Assembly: GCF_017315755.1 (NCBI RefSeq)
Contig: NZ_JAFLRJ010000036.1
Span: 62,001 to 126,000, forward strand
DNA: 64,000 nucleotides
Origin: Streptomyces beijiangensis
Lineage (GTDB): Bacteria > Actinomycetota > Actinomycetes > Streptomycetales > Streptomycetaceae
Direction of reading: 5' to 3'
Shown: in pieces, positions 44,900 to 52,927 of the stretch
Layout of the letters: each line of letters opens with the position of its first letter
How positions within the stretch are numbered: the stretch's first letter is position 1
The notes under the pieces: model-generated
Seen by the model: only the letters and a program-made list of their open reading frames with translations
The model's database searches: none
Told to the model about the DNA's origin: nothing
Translations under genes and position numbers: made by a program

Positions 44900-46486
44900 G
44901 TGATGAAAATTTGGAGCAGAGGCATCCGCCTTCCGCTCGCAGCCCTCTCGGGACTGCTGGCCGGGTTCGCCGCACTGGCCGTCGCCGAGCTGGTGTCCGC
45001 GGTGGTACGCCCCGAAGCGGGGCCCGTGGTGGCGGTGGGCGGTGCGGCCATCGACCGCACCCCGCCCGCGGTGAAGGACTGGGCGATCCGGCACTTCGGC
45101 ACCAACGACAAGCTCGTGCTGCAGCTCGGCATCGTTGCCGTACTCGGTCTGCTGGCGCTCGCGCTCGGTGTGCTGGCTCTGCGCCACCGCCGTATCGGGG
45201 CCGCGGGGGTCCTGCTGTTCGGAGTGGTCGGCGCCCTGGCGGCGACCAGCCGTCCGGACTCGGACAGTTCCGCGGACGCGCTGCCGTCCGTCGCCGGGGC
45301 GTTGGTCGGCGCGGTGCTGCTGTACTGGCTCATCGGCCGTCTCACCCTGCCGCCGCGCGGTGCGAGGGATCCGGCGGATACACCGGGTGAACAGGGCTGG
45401 GACCGGCGTGGATTCGTCATCGCCGCGACCGCCGCAGCCGCAGCCTCCGCCGGTGCGGGGCTCGTCGGACGGTCGCTGAACAGTTCGCGCGGCGCGGGAG
45501 CCGTCGCCTCCCGGGGAAAGGTGGTCCTGCCCGCTCCGGCATCGGCCGCGCAGCCGGTACCTGCGGGGGCTGCCCTGCATGTGCCGGGCATCAGCCCTTT
45601 CATCACGCCGAACGGCGACTTCTACCGCGTCGACACCGCCCTGGTGGTGCCCAAGGTCGATGCCATGGACTGGAAACTCACCATCCACGGCAAGGGTGTC
45701 GGCCGTCCCGTCACGGTCACCTTCCAGGACCTGCTGAACCGCCGGCTCATCGAGCGGGACATCACGCTGACGTGCGTGTCCAACGAGGTGGGCGGCCCCT
45801 ACGTCGGCAACGCCCGCTGGATCGGTGTGCGGCTGGCCGACCTCCTCAAGGAGGCGGGAGTGAAGCCTCCCTCGCGGGGCGGTCCGGCCGATCAGCTGGT
45901 GGCCCGCTCCGTGGACGGGATGACGATCGGCAGCCCGGTGGAGGACGTCATGGACGGCCGCGACGCGATGCTGGCCATCGGGATGAACGGCGAGCCGCTG
46001 CCCTTCGCACACGGCTTCCCGGTCCGGATGCTCGTCCCCGGACTGTACGGATACGTGTCCGCCTGCAAGTGGATCAAGGATCTCGAACTGACGACGTTCG
46101 ACTCCTACGACCCGTACTGGGTGAAGCGGACCTGGGCCAGGAAAGCGCCGATCAAGACCGAGTCGCGCATCGACACCCCCAAGCCCTTCGCCCGTCCCAA
46201 AGCCGGCACCGTGATGATCGCCGGGGTGGCCTGGGCCCAGCACCGGGGCATCGACAAGGTCGAGATCCAGGTCGACGACGGTCCCTGGATGCCGGCCGAT
46301 CTCGCCGCCGAGGACACCTCCGACACCTGGCGCCAGTGGTCCCGTCCCTGGAACGCCACCTCCGGCGGTCACACCCTCACGGTCCGCGCGACCGACCGCA
46401 CGGGCCAGGTCCAGACCGAGGAGCGCACCGACACCATCCCCGACGGCGCGAGCGGCCGGCACTCGGTGGTGATCACCGTCGACTGA
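44900..46486 (+). CDS. Membrane-bound molybdopterin (sulfite oxidase/YedY-type) oxidoreductase
   Basis: 528 residues; GTG 44900 and ATG 44903 are both possible starts. Four or five N-terminal helices span about 1-155, then a stretch like a second signal anchor (FVIAATAAAAASAGAGLVG). A sulfite-oxidase-type molybdopterin domain lies at about 235-415, with the Mo-coordinating Cys in ITLTCVSNEVGG and YVSACKWIKDLEL. A Mo-co dimerisation/Ig-like domain forms the C-terminus (VEIQVDDGPW). In such proteins the domain is outside the membrane and reduces protein methionine sulfoxide or other S/N-oxides. A fasciclin lipoprotein gene follows 81 bp later. Confidence 0.88.
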   Translation: MMKIWSRGIRLPLAALSGLLAGFAALAVAELVSAVVRPEAGPVVAVGGAAIDRTPPAVKDWAIRHFGTNDKLVLQLGIVAVLGLLALALGVLALRHRRIGAAGVLLFGVVGALAATSRPDSDSSADALPSVAGALVGAVLLYWLIGRLTLPPRGARDPADTPGEQGWDRRGFVIAATAAAAASAGAGLVGRSLNSSRGAGAVASRGKVVLPAPASAAQPVPAGAALHVPGISPFITPNGDFYRVDTALVVPKVDAMDWKLTIHGKGVGRPVTVTFQDLLNRRLIERDITLTCVSNEVGGPYVGNARWIGVRLADLLKEAGVKPPSRGGPADQLVARSVDGMTIGSPVEDVMDGRDAMLAIGMNGEPLPFAHGFPVRMLVPGLYGYVSACKWIKDLELTTFDSYDPYWVKRTWARKAPIKTESRIDTPKPFARPKAGTVMIAGVAWAQHRGIDKVEIQVDDGPWMPADLAAEDTSDTWRQWSRPWNATSGGHTLTVRATDRTGQVQTEERTDTIPDGASGRHSVVITVD

Positions 46487-46512
46487 ACCTCCTCGCCCCC
46501 ACCAGACCCTCT

Positions 46513-46538
46513 GACCGGGCCGGACATTCCGGCCGGTC
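46513..46538 (+). terminator. Hairpin after the YedY-like gene
   Basis: GACCGGGCCGG (46513-46523) pairs with CCGGCCGGTC (46529-46538) with one bulged G. It may reduce read-through into the fasciclin gene. Confidence 0.5.
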
Positions 46539-46567
46539 CTCAGCAACCCCTCACAGGAGAATCCATC

Positions 46568-47206
46568 ATGAGTGCCCCCCGTTTCCGCCGTGCCGCCCTC
46601 ATCGCCGCTGCCGCCGCGGTCCTGCCGATCGCACTGACCGCCTGTTCCAGCGACAGCAAGGACAGCACGGCGGAGTCCACGCCGACCGCGAGCAAGTCGA
46701 TGGCGTCGTCGGGTGATGCGATGAGTACGGACAAGCCGTTCGGTCCGGGGTGCGCCTCGGTCCCCAAGGACGGTGCGGGCAGCTTCGACGGCATGGCCAA
46801 GGACCCCGTCGCCACCGCCGCCTCCAACAACCCCGCCCTGTCGACCCTGGTCGCCGCGGTGAAGAAGGCCGGCCTGGTCGACACCCTCAACAACGCCCAG
46901 AACATCACCGTCTTCGCCCCGACCAACGACGCCTTCGCGAAGATCCCCAAGGCCGACCTCGACAAGGTCCTCAACGACAAGGCCCAGCTCACCAAGATCC
47001 TCACCTACCACGTCGTCGGCCAGAAGCTCACCCCCAAGCAGCTCGAGAACGGCACCTTCACCACCCTGGAGAAGAGCAGCCTCACCACCTCGGGCTCCGG
47101 CACCGCCTACAAGGTCAACGACACCTCCAACGTCGTCTGCGGCAACGTCCCCACCGCCAACGCCACCGTCTACATCGTCGACACCGTCCTCATGCCCAAG
47201 AGCTGA
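46568..47206 (+). CDS. Fasciclin-domain lipoprotein
   Basis: 212 residues. The lipoprotein signal ends with lipobox LTAC (Cys at 26), followed by a Ser/Thr/Lys-rich linker. One FAS1 domain lies at about 70-212: PALSTLVAAVKKAGLVDTLN, ITVFAPTNDAFAKIPK, TYHVVGQKLTPKQLENGTF and a C-terminal ATVYIVDTVLMPKS. It resembles the Mpt70/83-like secreted fasciclins of Actinobacteria. Extracellular, attached to the membrane; possibly adhesive or binding. In Mycobacteria these are controlled by SigK, but no sigma gene is adjacent here. CACAGGAGAATCC gives the ribosome site. Confidence 0.93.
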   Translation: MSAPRFRRAALIAAAAAVLPIALTACSSDSKDSTAESTPTASKSMASSGDAMSTDKPFGPGCASVPKDGAGSFDGMAKDPVATAASNNPALSTLVAAVKKAGLVDTLNNAQNITVFAPTNDAFAKIPKADLDKVLNDKAQLTKILTYHVVGQKLTPKQLENGTFTTLEKSSLTTSGSGTAYKVNDTSNVVCGNVPTANATVYIVDTVLMPKS

Positions 47207-47233
47207 CCCTGTCGTCCGGGGGAATCGCCTCGT

Positions 47234-47265
47234 GGTCCCGGTCCGCGGCATTCGCGGCCGGGACC
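47234..47265 (+). terminator. Terminator after the fasciclin gene
   Basis: GGTCCCGGTCCGCG (47234-47247) pairs with CGCGGCCGGGACC (47253-47265) around GCATT, with one bulged T. Confidence 0.75.
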
Positions 47266-47352
47266 GCCTGCGGGGAATTCCGCTGCCCTCGTGATCTCGT
47301 GTGGGGTGATGGCAGCCGCCAACGGATCAGCACAGAGCAGGTGGGAGGCCTC

Positions 47353-48282
47353 ATGGACAGCGATACGAATCCGTCGCTCCGATGCCTGGTGACCGGCGCG
47401 ACCGGATACGTCGGAGGACGGCTGGTGCCCCCCTTGCTGAAGGCGGGCCACCAGGTGCGCTGCATGGTGCGTTCCCCCGAGAAGCTGCGCGACCACGAGT
47501 GGTCCGGTCAGGTCGACACCGTCCGAGGCGATGTGACCGACCCGGCGTCCGTGGCCGCCGCGCTGGACGGCATCGATGTGGCGTACTACCTGGTGCACGC
47601 GCTCGGTACGGGCGCCGACTTCGAGCAGACCGACCGCGATGCGGCCCGTGTCTTCGCGGACGCCGCCGCGACCGCCGGAGTACGGCGGATCGTCTACCTC
47701 GGCGGGCTCACCCCGACGGAGGTCCCGACCCAGGACCTCTCGCCCCATCTGCGTTCACGCGCCGAGGTCGGTGACATCTTCCTCAAGTCCCCGGTGCCTG
47801 CCACCGTGCTGCGCGCCGCCGTCATCATCGGCTCCGGCTCGGCCTCCTTCGAGATGCTGCGCTACCTCACCGAACGTCTTCCGGTCATGGTGACCCCCAG
47901 CTGGGTCAGCACCCGGATCCAGCCCATCGCCGTCCGGGACGTCCTCCGCTACCTCGTCGGCAGCGCCCTCATGCCCCAGGACGTCAACCGCACCTTCGAC
48001 ATCACAGGGCCGGACATCATGACCTACCGGGACATGATGGAGAGGTACGCGGCGGTCGCCGGCCTGCGGAAGCGGCTGATCCTTCCCGTGCCCATGCTGA
48101 GCCCGAGACTCTCCAGCCACTGGATCGGCCTCGTCACACCGGTGCCGCGGTCGATCGCCCGGCCCCTCGCCGAGTCCCTGCGTCATGAAGTGGTCGGCGA
48201 CGAACACGACATCGCGCGTTATGTGCCCGACGGGCCGGACATGCCGATCGGCTTCGACCAGTCGTTGTCGCTGGCCCTGTAG
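47353..48282 (+). CDS. SDR/NAD(P)H-binding protein, truncated by an in-frame stop
   Basis: 309 residues up to a TAG at 48280-48282. GTGGGAGG precedes the ATG. The N-terminal Rossmann motif is LVTGATGYVGGRL, then VDTVRGDVTDPASV and YYLVHALGTG, as in the NmrA-like/YbjT proteins that carry a C-terminal DUF2867 domain. In such proteins the chain runs to about 500 residues. Here it stops after SLAL, and the reading frame resumes without a shift as RVQDAQVVTHW. The TAG is a single C-to-T change from CAG. The Rossmann half could still fold. Confidence 0.8.
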   Translation: MDSDTNPSLRCLVTGATGYVGGRLVPPLLKAGHQVRCMVRSPEKLRDHEWSGQVDTVRGDVTDPASVAAALDGIDVAYYLVHALGTGADFEQTDRDAARVFADAAATAGVRRIVYLGGLTPTEVPTQDLSPHLRSRAEVGDIFLKSPVPATVLRAAVIIGSGSASFEMLRYLTERLPVMVTPSWVSTRIQPIAVRDVLRYLVGSALMPQDVNRTFDITGPDIMTYRDMMERYAAVAGLRKRLILPVPMLSPRLSSHWIGLVTPVPRSIARPLAESLRHEVVGDEHDIARYVPDGPDMPIGFDQSLSLAL

Positions 48283-48852
48283 CGGGTCCAGGACGCCCAG
48301 GTGGTGACGCACTGGTCCTCCGCCTCCGTGCCCGGCGCGCCCAGCGATCCGCTGCCCACCGACCCCGACTGGACGGGCGGCAGTCTTTACACCGACCGCA
48401 GGCAACGCGTCGTACACGCATCCCCGGAAGACCTCTGGCGGGTCGTCGAAGGCATCGGCGGCAAGAACGGCTGGTATTCCTTCCCTCTCGCCTGGGCCTT
48501 GCGCGGTTGGCTCGACCGGCTGGTCGGAGGGGTGGGCCTCGGCCGCGGCCGGCGCGACGCACTCCGGCTGCGCGTGGGGGACTCGCTGGACTTCTGGCGG
48601 GTAGAGGAGATCGTCCCCGGCCGGCTGCTCCGGTTGCGTGCGGAAATGAGGCTGCCGGGTCTGGCCTGGCTGGAGATGCGCGTGGACCAGGACGACGAGG
48701 GCGGGTCCCGGTACTCCCAGAAGGCGATCTTCCATCCGCGCGGGCTGCTCGGCCATGCCTACTGGTGGAGCGTCTCGCCCTTCCACGCCGTGGTTTTCGG
48801 GGGAATGGTACGGAACGTCGCGAAAGCCGCCGAGAAGGGGAAGGGCCGGTGA
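48283..48852 (+). pseudogene. DUF2867 C-terminal part separated by the amber codon
   Basis: 190 codons in the same frame as the preceding SDR gene, opening RVQDAQVVTHWSS and continuing into a DUF2867 domain (EDLWRVVEGIGGKNGWYSF, WALRGWLDRLVGGVGLGRGR, LDFWRVEEI). A GTG at 48301 could restart translation, but no ribosome site is near it. It is either the dead end of a broken gene, a re-initiated product, or made by stop read-through. The frame and codon use are intact to the TGA at 48850-48852, so the mutation must be recent if real. Confidence 0.75.
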
Positions 48853-48957
48853 AGACCAATCCGTACCCCGGGGCGGCTACGGATCACCTGTGCACCGAGC
48901 GACGGGAAATCCCTCCGTTGCGGCGGATGCGGATACGGCGCGGGTGAGGTGAGGACG

Positions 48958-49098
48958 ATGACGGACGACGAGTTCGACAGGCTGATGGCGGAGCTCCGCG
49001 AGGCAGCGGACCACGGTCGGCTGCCGCCCGCGCCGGAGCAGGACGACGAGTACGCGATGCTGGCCCGCCACGCCGAGTTCGGCGCAGGCGCGCACTGA
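48958..49098 (+). CDS. Small acidic protein, unknown
   Basis: 46 residues: MTDDEFDRLMAELREAADHG followed by RLPPAPEQDDEYAMLARHAEFGAGAH. GTGAGGTGAGGACG gives a strong ribosome site and nearly every third base is G or C, so it is probably translated. Mostly helical, acidic. No family recognised. Confidence 0.5.
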   Translation: MTDDEFDRLMAELREAADHGRLPPAPEQDDEYAMLARHAEFGAGAH

Positions 49099-49245
49099 AC
49101 CGCCGGACCTGCCCGCTGACCGAGGGACATGCCCTGCTCGTACGAGGGAAGACCGGCGCGGCAGCTTGCTGTACGCCGATGCCGGGCGGTGCCCTGGGCT
49201 CTCCCCTTGGCACCACACCCGCACCACAATCACCAGGAGCCCCGG

Positions 49246-49632
49246 ATGCGTATCCCTGTCGCCCTCGCCGCAGCAGGCCTCGTCGCCCTCGCCGCCGCGG
49301 CCCCGGCCGCCCAGGCGGAACCGACCCCGGCGCAGGGTCTCTTCCTCACCGTCACCGGCGACGAGAACACCTGGATCCGCGGAGTTCTGCTGCAGTGCCC
49401 GGCGGGCGGCCCCAGCCACCACCCGGACGCCGGGGCCGCCTGCGCGGCGCTCGACGCGGCGGGCGGCGACCTCGACGTGCTGGCCGGCGACCCTCATCCG
49501 TGCACCAGGGAGTTCGCCCCGGTGACGGTCGGCGCGACGGGGACCTGGCACGGCCGTCCCACCGCCTGGCACAAGACCTACGCCAACGCCTGCATGCTGC
49601 AAGCGGCGACGGGCCCCGTCTTCCACTTCTGA
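49246..49632 (+). CDS. Secreted SSI-type subtilisin/trypsin inhibitor
   Basis: 128 residues from MRIPVALAAAGLVALAA, AGGAG before the ATG. Signal peptide cleaved near AAQA. The mature part has the SSI cysteines: LLQCPAGG with AACAAL, and PCTREFAPV with NACML. It lines up with the reactive loop of SSI, where the family sequence reads CPMVYDP. Here it reads CTREFAP, so the P1 residue is Arg rather than Met. This suggests inhibition of trypsin-like rather than subtilisin-like proteases. The gene ends with CACTTCTGA, which is tandemly repeated after the stop. Confidence 0.9.
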   Translation: MRIPVALAAAGLVALAAAAPAAQAEPTPAQGLFLTVTGDENTWIRGVLLQCPAGGPSHHPDAGAACAALDAAGGDLDVLAGDPHPCTREFAPVTVGATGTWHGRPTAWHKTYANACMLQAATGPVFHF

Positions 49633-49659
49633 CACTTCTGACACTTCCGGCACTTCTGA
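49624..49659 (+). repeat. Four tandem copies of the 9-bp CACTTCTGA (SSI stop region)
   Basis: Units: 49624-49632 (the His-Phe-stop codons of the inhibitor), 49633-49641, 49642-49650 (CACTTCCGG), 49651-49659. Three unit copies are exact. It looks like slippage duplication of the last 9 coding bases. Confidence 0.85.
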
Positions 49660-49818
49660 TCAGTTGCCGCGCGACGCGACCATCCCCAGGGTCGCGAGCC
49701 CCAGTACCACCCAGCTGAACCACAGCCAGCCGTTGCTGCCGAGCACCACCGTGTAGCCGGTCACCGTGACCAGCGCTCCGACGGTCATCACACCCATCGC
49801 CTTCGTGGAACCGGTCAT
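49660..49818 (-). CDS. Small two-helix membrane protein
   Basis: 52 residues: MTGSTKAMGVMTVGALVTVT, then GYTVVLGSNGWLWFSWVVLG and LATLGMVASRGN. Two hydrophobic segments with a short loop. GGAGGGGGCC precedes the ATG, but that stretch is the 3' arm of a 10-bp hairpin, which could hide the ribosome site. The gene lies downstream of ctaG. Function unknown. Confidence 0.65.
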   Translation of the reverse strand: MTGSTKAMGVMTVGALVTVTGYTVVLGSNGWLWFSWVVLGLATLGMVASRGN

Positions 49819-49823
49819 GAAGA

Positions 49824-49850
49824 GGCCCCCTCCTTCGAGTGGAGGGGGCC
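49824..49850 (-). terminator. Hairpin between ctaG and the small membrane gene
   Basis: GGCCCCCTCC (49824-49833) pairs with GGAGGGGGCC (49841-49850). As a terminator it would end ctaG. On the minus strand the GGAGG of the next gene is inside the stem, so it may instead control translation of that gene. Confidence 0.65.
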
Positions 49851-49877
49851 ATCGTCACCCGGAGCGTGCCCGCTCCG

Positions 49878-50831
49878 CTACTGCTGGCGCGCCTGCAGTG
49901 ACGCCAGGTAGGCGTTGTACGCCTGCAGTTCCTTGTCGCCGTCCCGGTCAGCGGCCCGGTCGGAGCGCCGTGCGATGCGCTGCTCGGAGCGGTACCACTG
50001 GAAGACCAGCGCGATCAGCACCAGCACCGAAGGGATCTCGCTGAACGCCCAGGCGATGCCGCCGGCCGCGCTCTGGTCGGCGAGGGCATCGATCGCGAGC
50101 GAGGACGACGGGTTCTTGTACGTGGTGACCATCGGCTCGGTCGCCATCATCAGTGCGATCCCGAAGAAGGCATGGAACGGCATGCCCGCGAAGAGCTCCA
50201 GCATCCGCATCACATAGCCGGGCCTGTGCGGGCCGGGATCCACGCCCATGATCGGCCAGAAGAAGACCAGACCGACCGCCAGGAAGTGCACCATCATCGC
50301 GATGTGGCCGGTCTTGCTGCCCATCAGGAAGTCGAACAGCGGCGAGAAGTACAGCCCGTAGAGACTCGCGATGAAGAGCGGGATCGTGAACGCCGGATGC
50401 GTGACGATCCGCATGAACCGGCTCTGCAGCAGCGCGAGCAGCCATTCGCGCGGCCCCTTGCGGTTGCCCCGCCCGGCCACCGGGAGCGCGCGCAGGGCGA
50501 GGGTCACCGGGGCGCCGAGCAGCAGCAGGATGGGGGAGAGCATGGAGATCACCATGTGCTGCACCATGTGCACGCTGAACATGACCATGCCGTAGTCGTT
50601 GAGCTTGGTGCACATCACCAGCGCGACGCTCAGCACGCCGAGGGTGAAGAGCGCGATCCGGTGCACCGGCCAGCTGTCGCCGCGCCGTCGCAGCCGCACG
50701 ACACCCCAGCCGTAGAGGCCGAGACCGACCAGGGAGCCGATCAGAAAGAAGGGGTCCGCGGAGAATTCGAGCCCCCGCCCCAGCGTGAACGGCGGCAGAT
50801 CCATCATCATGCCGTGCCCGCTGTGATCCAT
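49878..50831 (-). CDS. ctaG: Cytochrome c oxidase assembly protein (CtaG family)
   Basis: 317 residues, seven hydrophobic helices. The His-rich N-terminus is MDHSGHGMMMDLPPFTLGRG. The core includes VHMVQHMVISMLSPILLLLG, GPREWLLALLQSRFMRIVTH and GMPFHAFFGIALM. This is the caa3-type CtaG family, which inserts copper into cytochrome oxidase in Actinobacteria and Bacilli. It is not the Cox11-like CtaG of Proteobacteria. The His residues can bind copper. AGGAG precedes the ATG. Confidence 0.9.
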   Translation of the reverse strand: MDHSGHGMMMDLPPFTLGRGLEFSADPFFLIGSLVGLGLYGWGVVRLRRRGDSWPVHRIALFTLGVLSVALVMCTKLNDYGMVMFSVHMVQHMVISMLSPILLLLGAPVTLALRALPVAGRGNRKGPREWLLALLQSRFMRIVTHPAFTIPLFIASLYGLYFSPLFDFLMGSKTGHIAMMVHFLAVGLVFFWPIMGVDPGPHRPGYVMRMLELFAGMPFHAFFGIALMMATEPMVTTYKNPSSSLAIDALADQSAAGGIAWAFSEIPSVLVLIALVFQWYRSEQRIARRSDRAADRDGDKELQAYNAYLASLQARQQ

Positions 50832-50876
50832 TCGTCCGCTCCTGATTCGTTCCGTACGGTCCGCACCAGAGTAGAA

Positions 50877-50908
50877 CTGCCCCCGGCCGCAGCAGCGGCC
50901 GGGGGCAG
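50877..50908 (-). terminator. Terminator downstream of pfkA
   Basis: CTGCCCCCGGCCGC (50877-50890), loop AGCA, then its exact complement (50895-50908), a 14-bp stem. It lies between the pfkA repeat array and the ctaG start, ending pfkA on the minus strand. Confidence 0.85.
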
Positions 50909-50924
50909 TTCGTTACGTATCGGA

Positions 50925-51008
50925 CGAATCCGGAAGCGAATCCGGAAGCGAATCCGGAAGCGAATCCGGAAGCGGATCCGGAAGCGAATCCGGAAGCGGA
51001 TCCGGAAG
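50925..51008. repeat. Seven-copy 12-bp tandem repeat behind pfkA
   Basis: Unit CGAATCCGGAAG, copies at 50925, 50937, 50949, 50961, 50973, 50985, 50997. Copies 5 and 7 read CGGATCCGGAAG. It ends 2 bp before the pfkA stop. Each unit has TCCGGA, a palindrome. Confidence 0.95.
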
Positions 51009-51010
51009 TG

Positions 51011-52039
51011 CTAGAGCACGCACTCGGCTTCGGCGTACCGCTCGGCGGGAACCGTCTTCAGGGTCTCCACGGCCTCGGCGAGCGGGACCATCACGATGTC
51101 GGTGCCGCGCAGCGCGGTCAGCATCCCGAATTCGCCGCGGTGCACCGCCTCCACCGCGTGCCAGCCGAAGCGGGTGGCGAGGACACGGTCGTACGCGGTG
51201 GGCGTGCCGCCGCGCTGGACGTGGCCGAGGATCACCGGGCGGGCCTCCTTGCCCAGGCGCTCCTCCAGCTCGACGGAGAGCCGGTTGGCGACACCGGTGA
51301 AGCGCTCGTGCCCGTACATGTCCTTGACGCCGACGTCCACGCTCATCGAACCGCCCTCACGCGGCTTCGCGCCCTCGGCAACGACCACGATCGCAAACTT
51401 CTTGCCGGCCGAGAAGCGCTTGCCGACCAGCGCGGTCAGCTCCTCGATGTCGAAGGGCCGCTCGGGTACGACGATGGCGTGCGCGCCAGCCGCCATGCCC
51501 GAGTGCAGTGCGATCCAGCCGGTGTGCCGGCCCATGACCTCGACGATCAGCACGCGCTGGTGCGATTCGGCCGTGGTCTTCAGCCGGTCGAGGGCCTCCG
51601 TCGCGACCCCGACGGCGGTGTCGAAGCCGAAGGTCACGTCGGTGGACGCTATGTCGTTGTCGATGGTCTTCGGTACGCCGACGATCGGCAGCCCCGCCTC
51701 GGAGAGGAGGTTGGCGGCCTTCAGCGTGCCTTCGCCGCCGATCGGGATGATCGCGTCGAGGCCCAGGTCGGCGACGTGCCCCCTGGCCGTCTCCACGCCG
51801 CCGCGCAGGTGAGCGGGCTGTACACGGGAGGAGCCGAGGATCGTGCCGCCGCGGGCCAGGATTCCGCCCACCGCATCGAGGTCGAGCTTGCGGTAGTCGC
51901 ACTCAAGCAGGCCCTTCCACCCGTCGTGGAAGCCGATGACCTCGTCGCCGTGGTCGACGACGGCACGGTGGACGACCGACCGGATCACGGCGTTGAGGCC
52001 GGGGCAGTCGCCGCCTGAGGTGAGTACACCAATTCGCAT
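51011..52039 (-). CDS. pfkA: 6-phosphofructokinase (atypical ATP-PFK)
   Basis: 342 residues from MRIGVLTSGGDCPGLNAVIR; the open frame runs further up without a plausible start. Phosphorylates fructose 6-phosphate. Motifs are GGDCPGLNA, GGEGTLKAA, PKTIDND (catalytic Asp) and MGRHTGWIA. E. coli PFK has GGDGS and PGTIDND. Here Gly stays at the ATP-favouring site while Lys replaces Gly in PKTIDND, a feature otherwise linked to PPi enzymes. This mixture is typical of actinobacterial ATP-dependent PFKs. The repeat array follows the stop. Confidence 0.96.
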   Translation of the reverse strand: MRIGVLTSGGDCPGLNAVIRSVVHRAVVDHGDEVIGFHDGWKGLLECDYRKLDLDAVGGILARGGTILGSSRVQPAHLRGGVETARGHVADLGLDAIIPIGGEGTLKAANLLSEAGLPIVGVPKTIDNDIASTDVTFGFDTAVGVATEALDRLKTTAESHQRVLIVEVMGRHTGWIALHSGMAAGAHAIVVPERPFDIEELTALVGKRFSAGKKFAIVVVAEGAKPREGGSMSVDVGVKDMYGHERFTGVANRLSVELEERLGKEARPVILGHVQRGGTPTAYDRVLATRFGWHAVEAVHRGEFGMLTALRGTDIVMVPLAEAVETLKTVPAERYAEAECVL

Positions 52040-52179
52040 TGCCCGGAAAACCTTTGCAACGTGGGCCGATGACCGGACCACGTCGTCCGGTTGGATCCCC
52101 GCCACCCTACCGGCGCAAGGTGGCGGGACCGAACCGGGCGTCCGCCTGCTGGACTTCGCTCAGCTGAGCGAACTGTGCG

Positions 52180-52908
52180 TCATGCGGGCTGCGTTGCAGA
52201 TGCGATGCGTTCGGCGCGCAGCGCTTCGTACCAGCGGTCGTCCGTCGGCGGAAGCGCGTTCACATCGAGGGCCAGCTTCAGCAGCAGGTCCGCGATCTGC
52301 GGATTGCGGGCGAGAACCGGGCCGTGCATGTACGTACCGAAGACGGTGTCGTTGTACGCGCCCTCGGTGCCGTCGCCCGTACCGTTGCCCTTGCCGAGGC
52401 GTACTCGTGCGAAGGGGCGTGCGGAGGGGCCGAGGTGGGTGATGCCCTGGTGGTTCTCGAAACCGGTCAGCTGCGGCAGCCCGAGCCGGTCGTCGATGTC
52501 CCCGAGCACGTCGCCGACACACCGTTCGCCTTCGCCGCGGGTCGAGACCACATCGAGCAGTCCGAGGCCGGGCTCACGCTCACCGAGGTCGTTGATGAAC
52601 TCGTGGCCGAGGATCTGGTACCCGGCGCAGACCGAGAAGATGATCGCGCCGTTGGCGGCGGCCCGGCTGAGCCCGCCGTCGCGGCGCAGCCGCTCTGCGG
52701 CCAGTCGCTGCGGCCGGTCCTCGCCGCCGCCGATCAGATAGATGTCGCCCGAAGTGGGCACCGGCTGGTCGCTGCGTACGTCGATACGCGTGACGTCCAG
52801 GCGGCGCTGATGGGCGCGGCGCTCCACGACGAGGGCGTTGCCCTGGTCGCCGTAGGTGGACAGCAGGTCGGGGTAGACCCACACCAGGCGCAGGCTGTTG
52901 TCGCTCAT
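52180..52908 (-). CDS. gatD: Lipid II glutaminyl amidase subunit GatD
   Basis: 242 residues from MSDNSLRLVWVYPDLLSTYG. A class I glutamine amidotransferase of the CobB/CobQ type: nucleophile IFSVCAGYQILG (Cys), His in TYMHGPVLARNP, and the GGGEDRPQ region. GatD supplies ammonia to MurT, which amidates D-Glu of lipid II to D-isoglutamine. Its gene starts 19 bp downstream of the murT stop. The C-terminus carries a helical tail. Confidence 0.93.
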   Translation of the reverse strand: MSDNSLRLVWVYPDLLSTYGDQGNALVVERRAHQRRLDVTRIDVRSDQPVPTSGDIYLIGGGEDRPQRLAAERLRRDGGLSRAAANGAIIFSVCAGYQILGHEFINDLGEREPGLGLLDVVSTRGEGERCVGDVLGDIDDRLGLPQLTGFENHQGITHLGPSARPFARVRLGKGNGTGDGTEGAYNDTVFGTYMHGPVLARNPQIADLLLKLALDVNALPPTDDRWYEALRAERIASATQPA

Positions 52909-52927
52909 GCTTGCTCTCCTCAACGCG

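Noticed and set aside
50925-51008. Could the 12-bp array be a CRISPR array?
   Set aside because: Units are contiguous with no spacers and are far too short. It is a tandem repeat.
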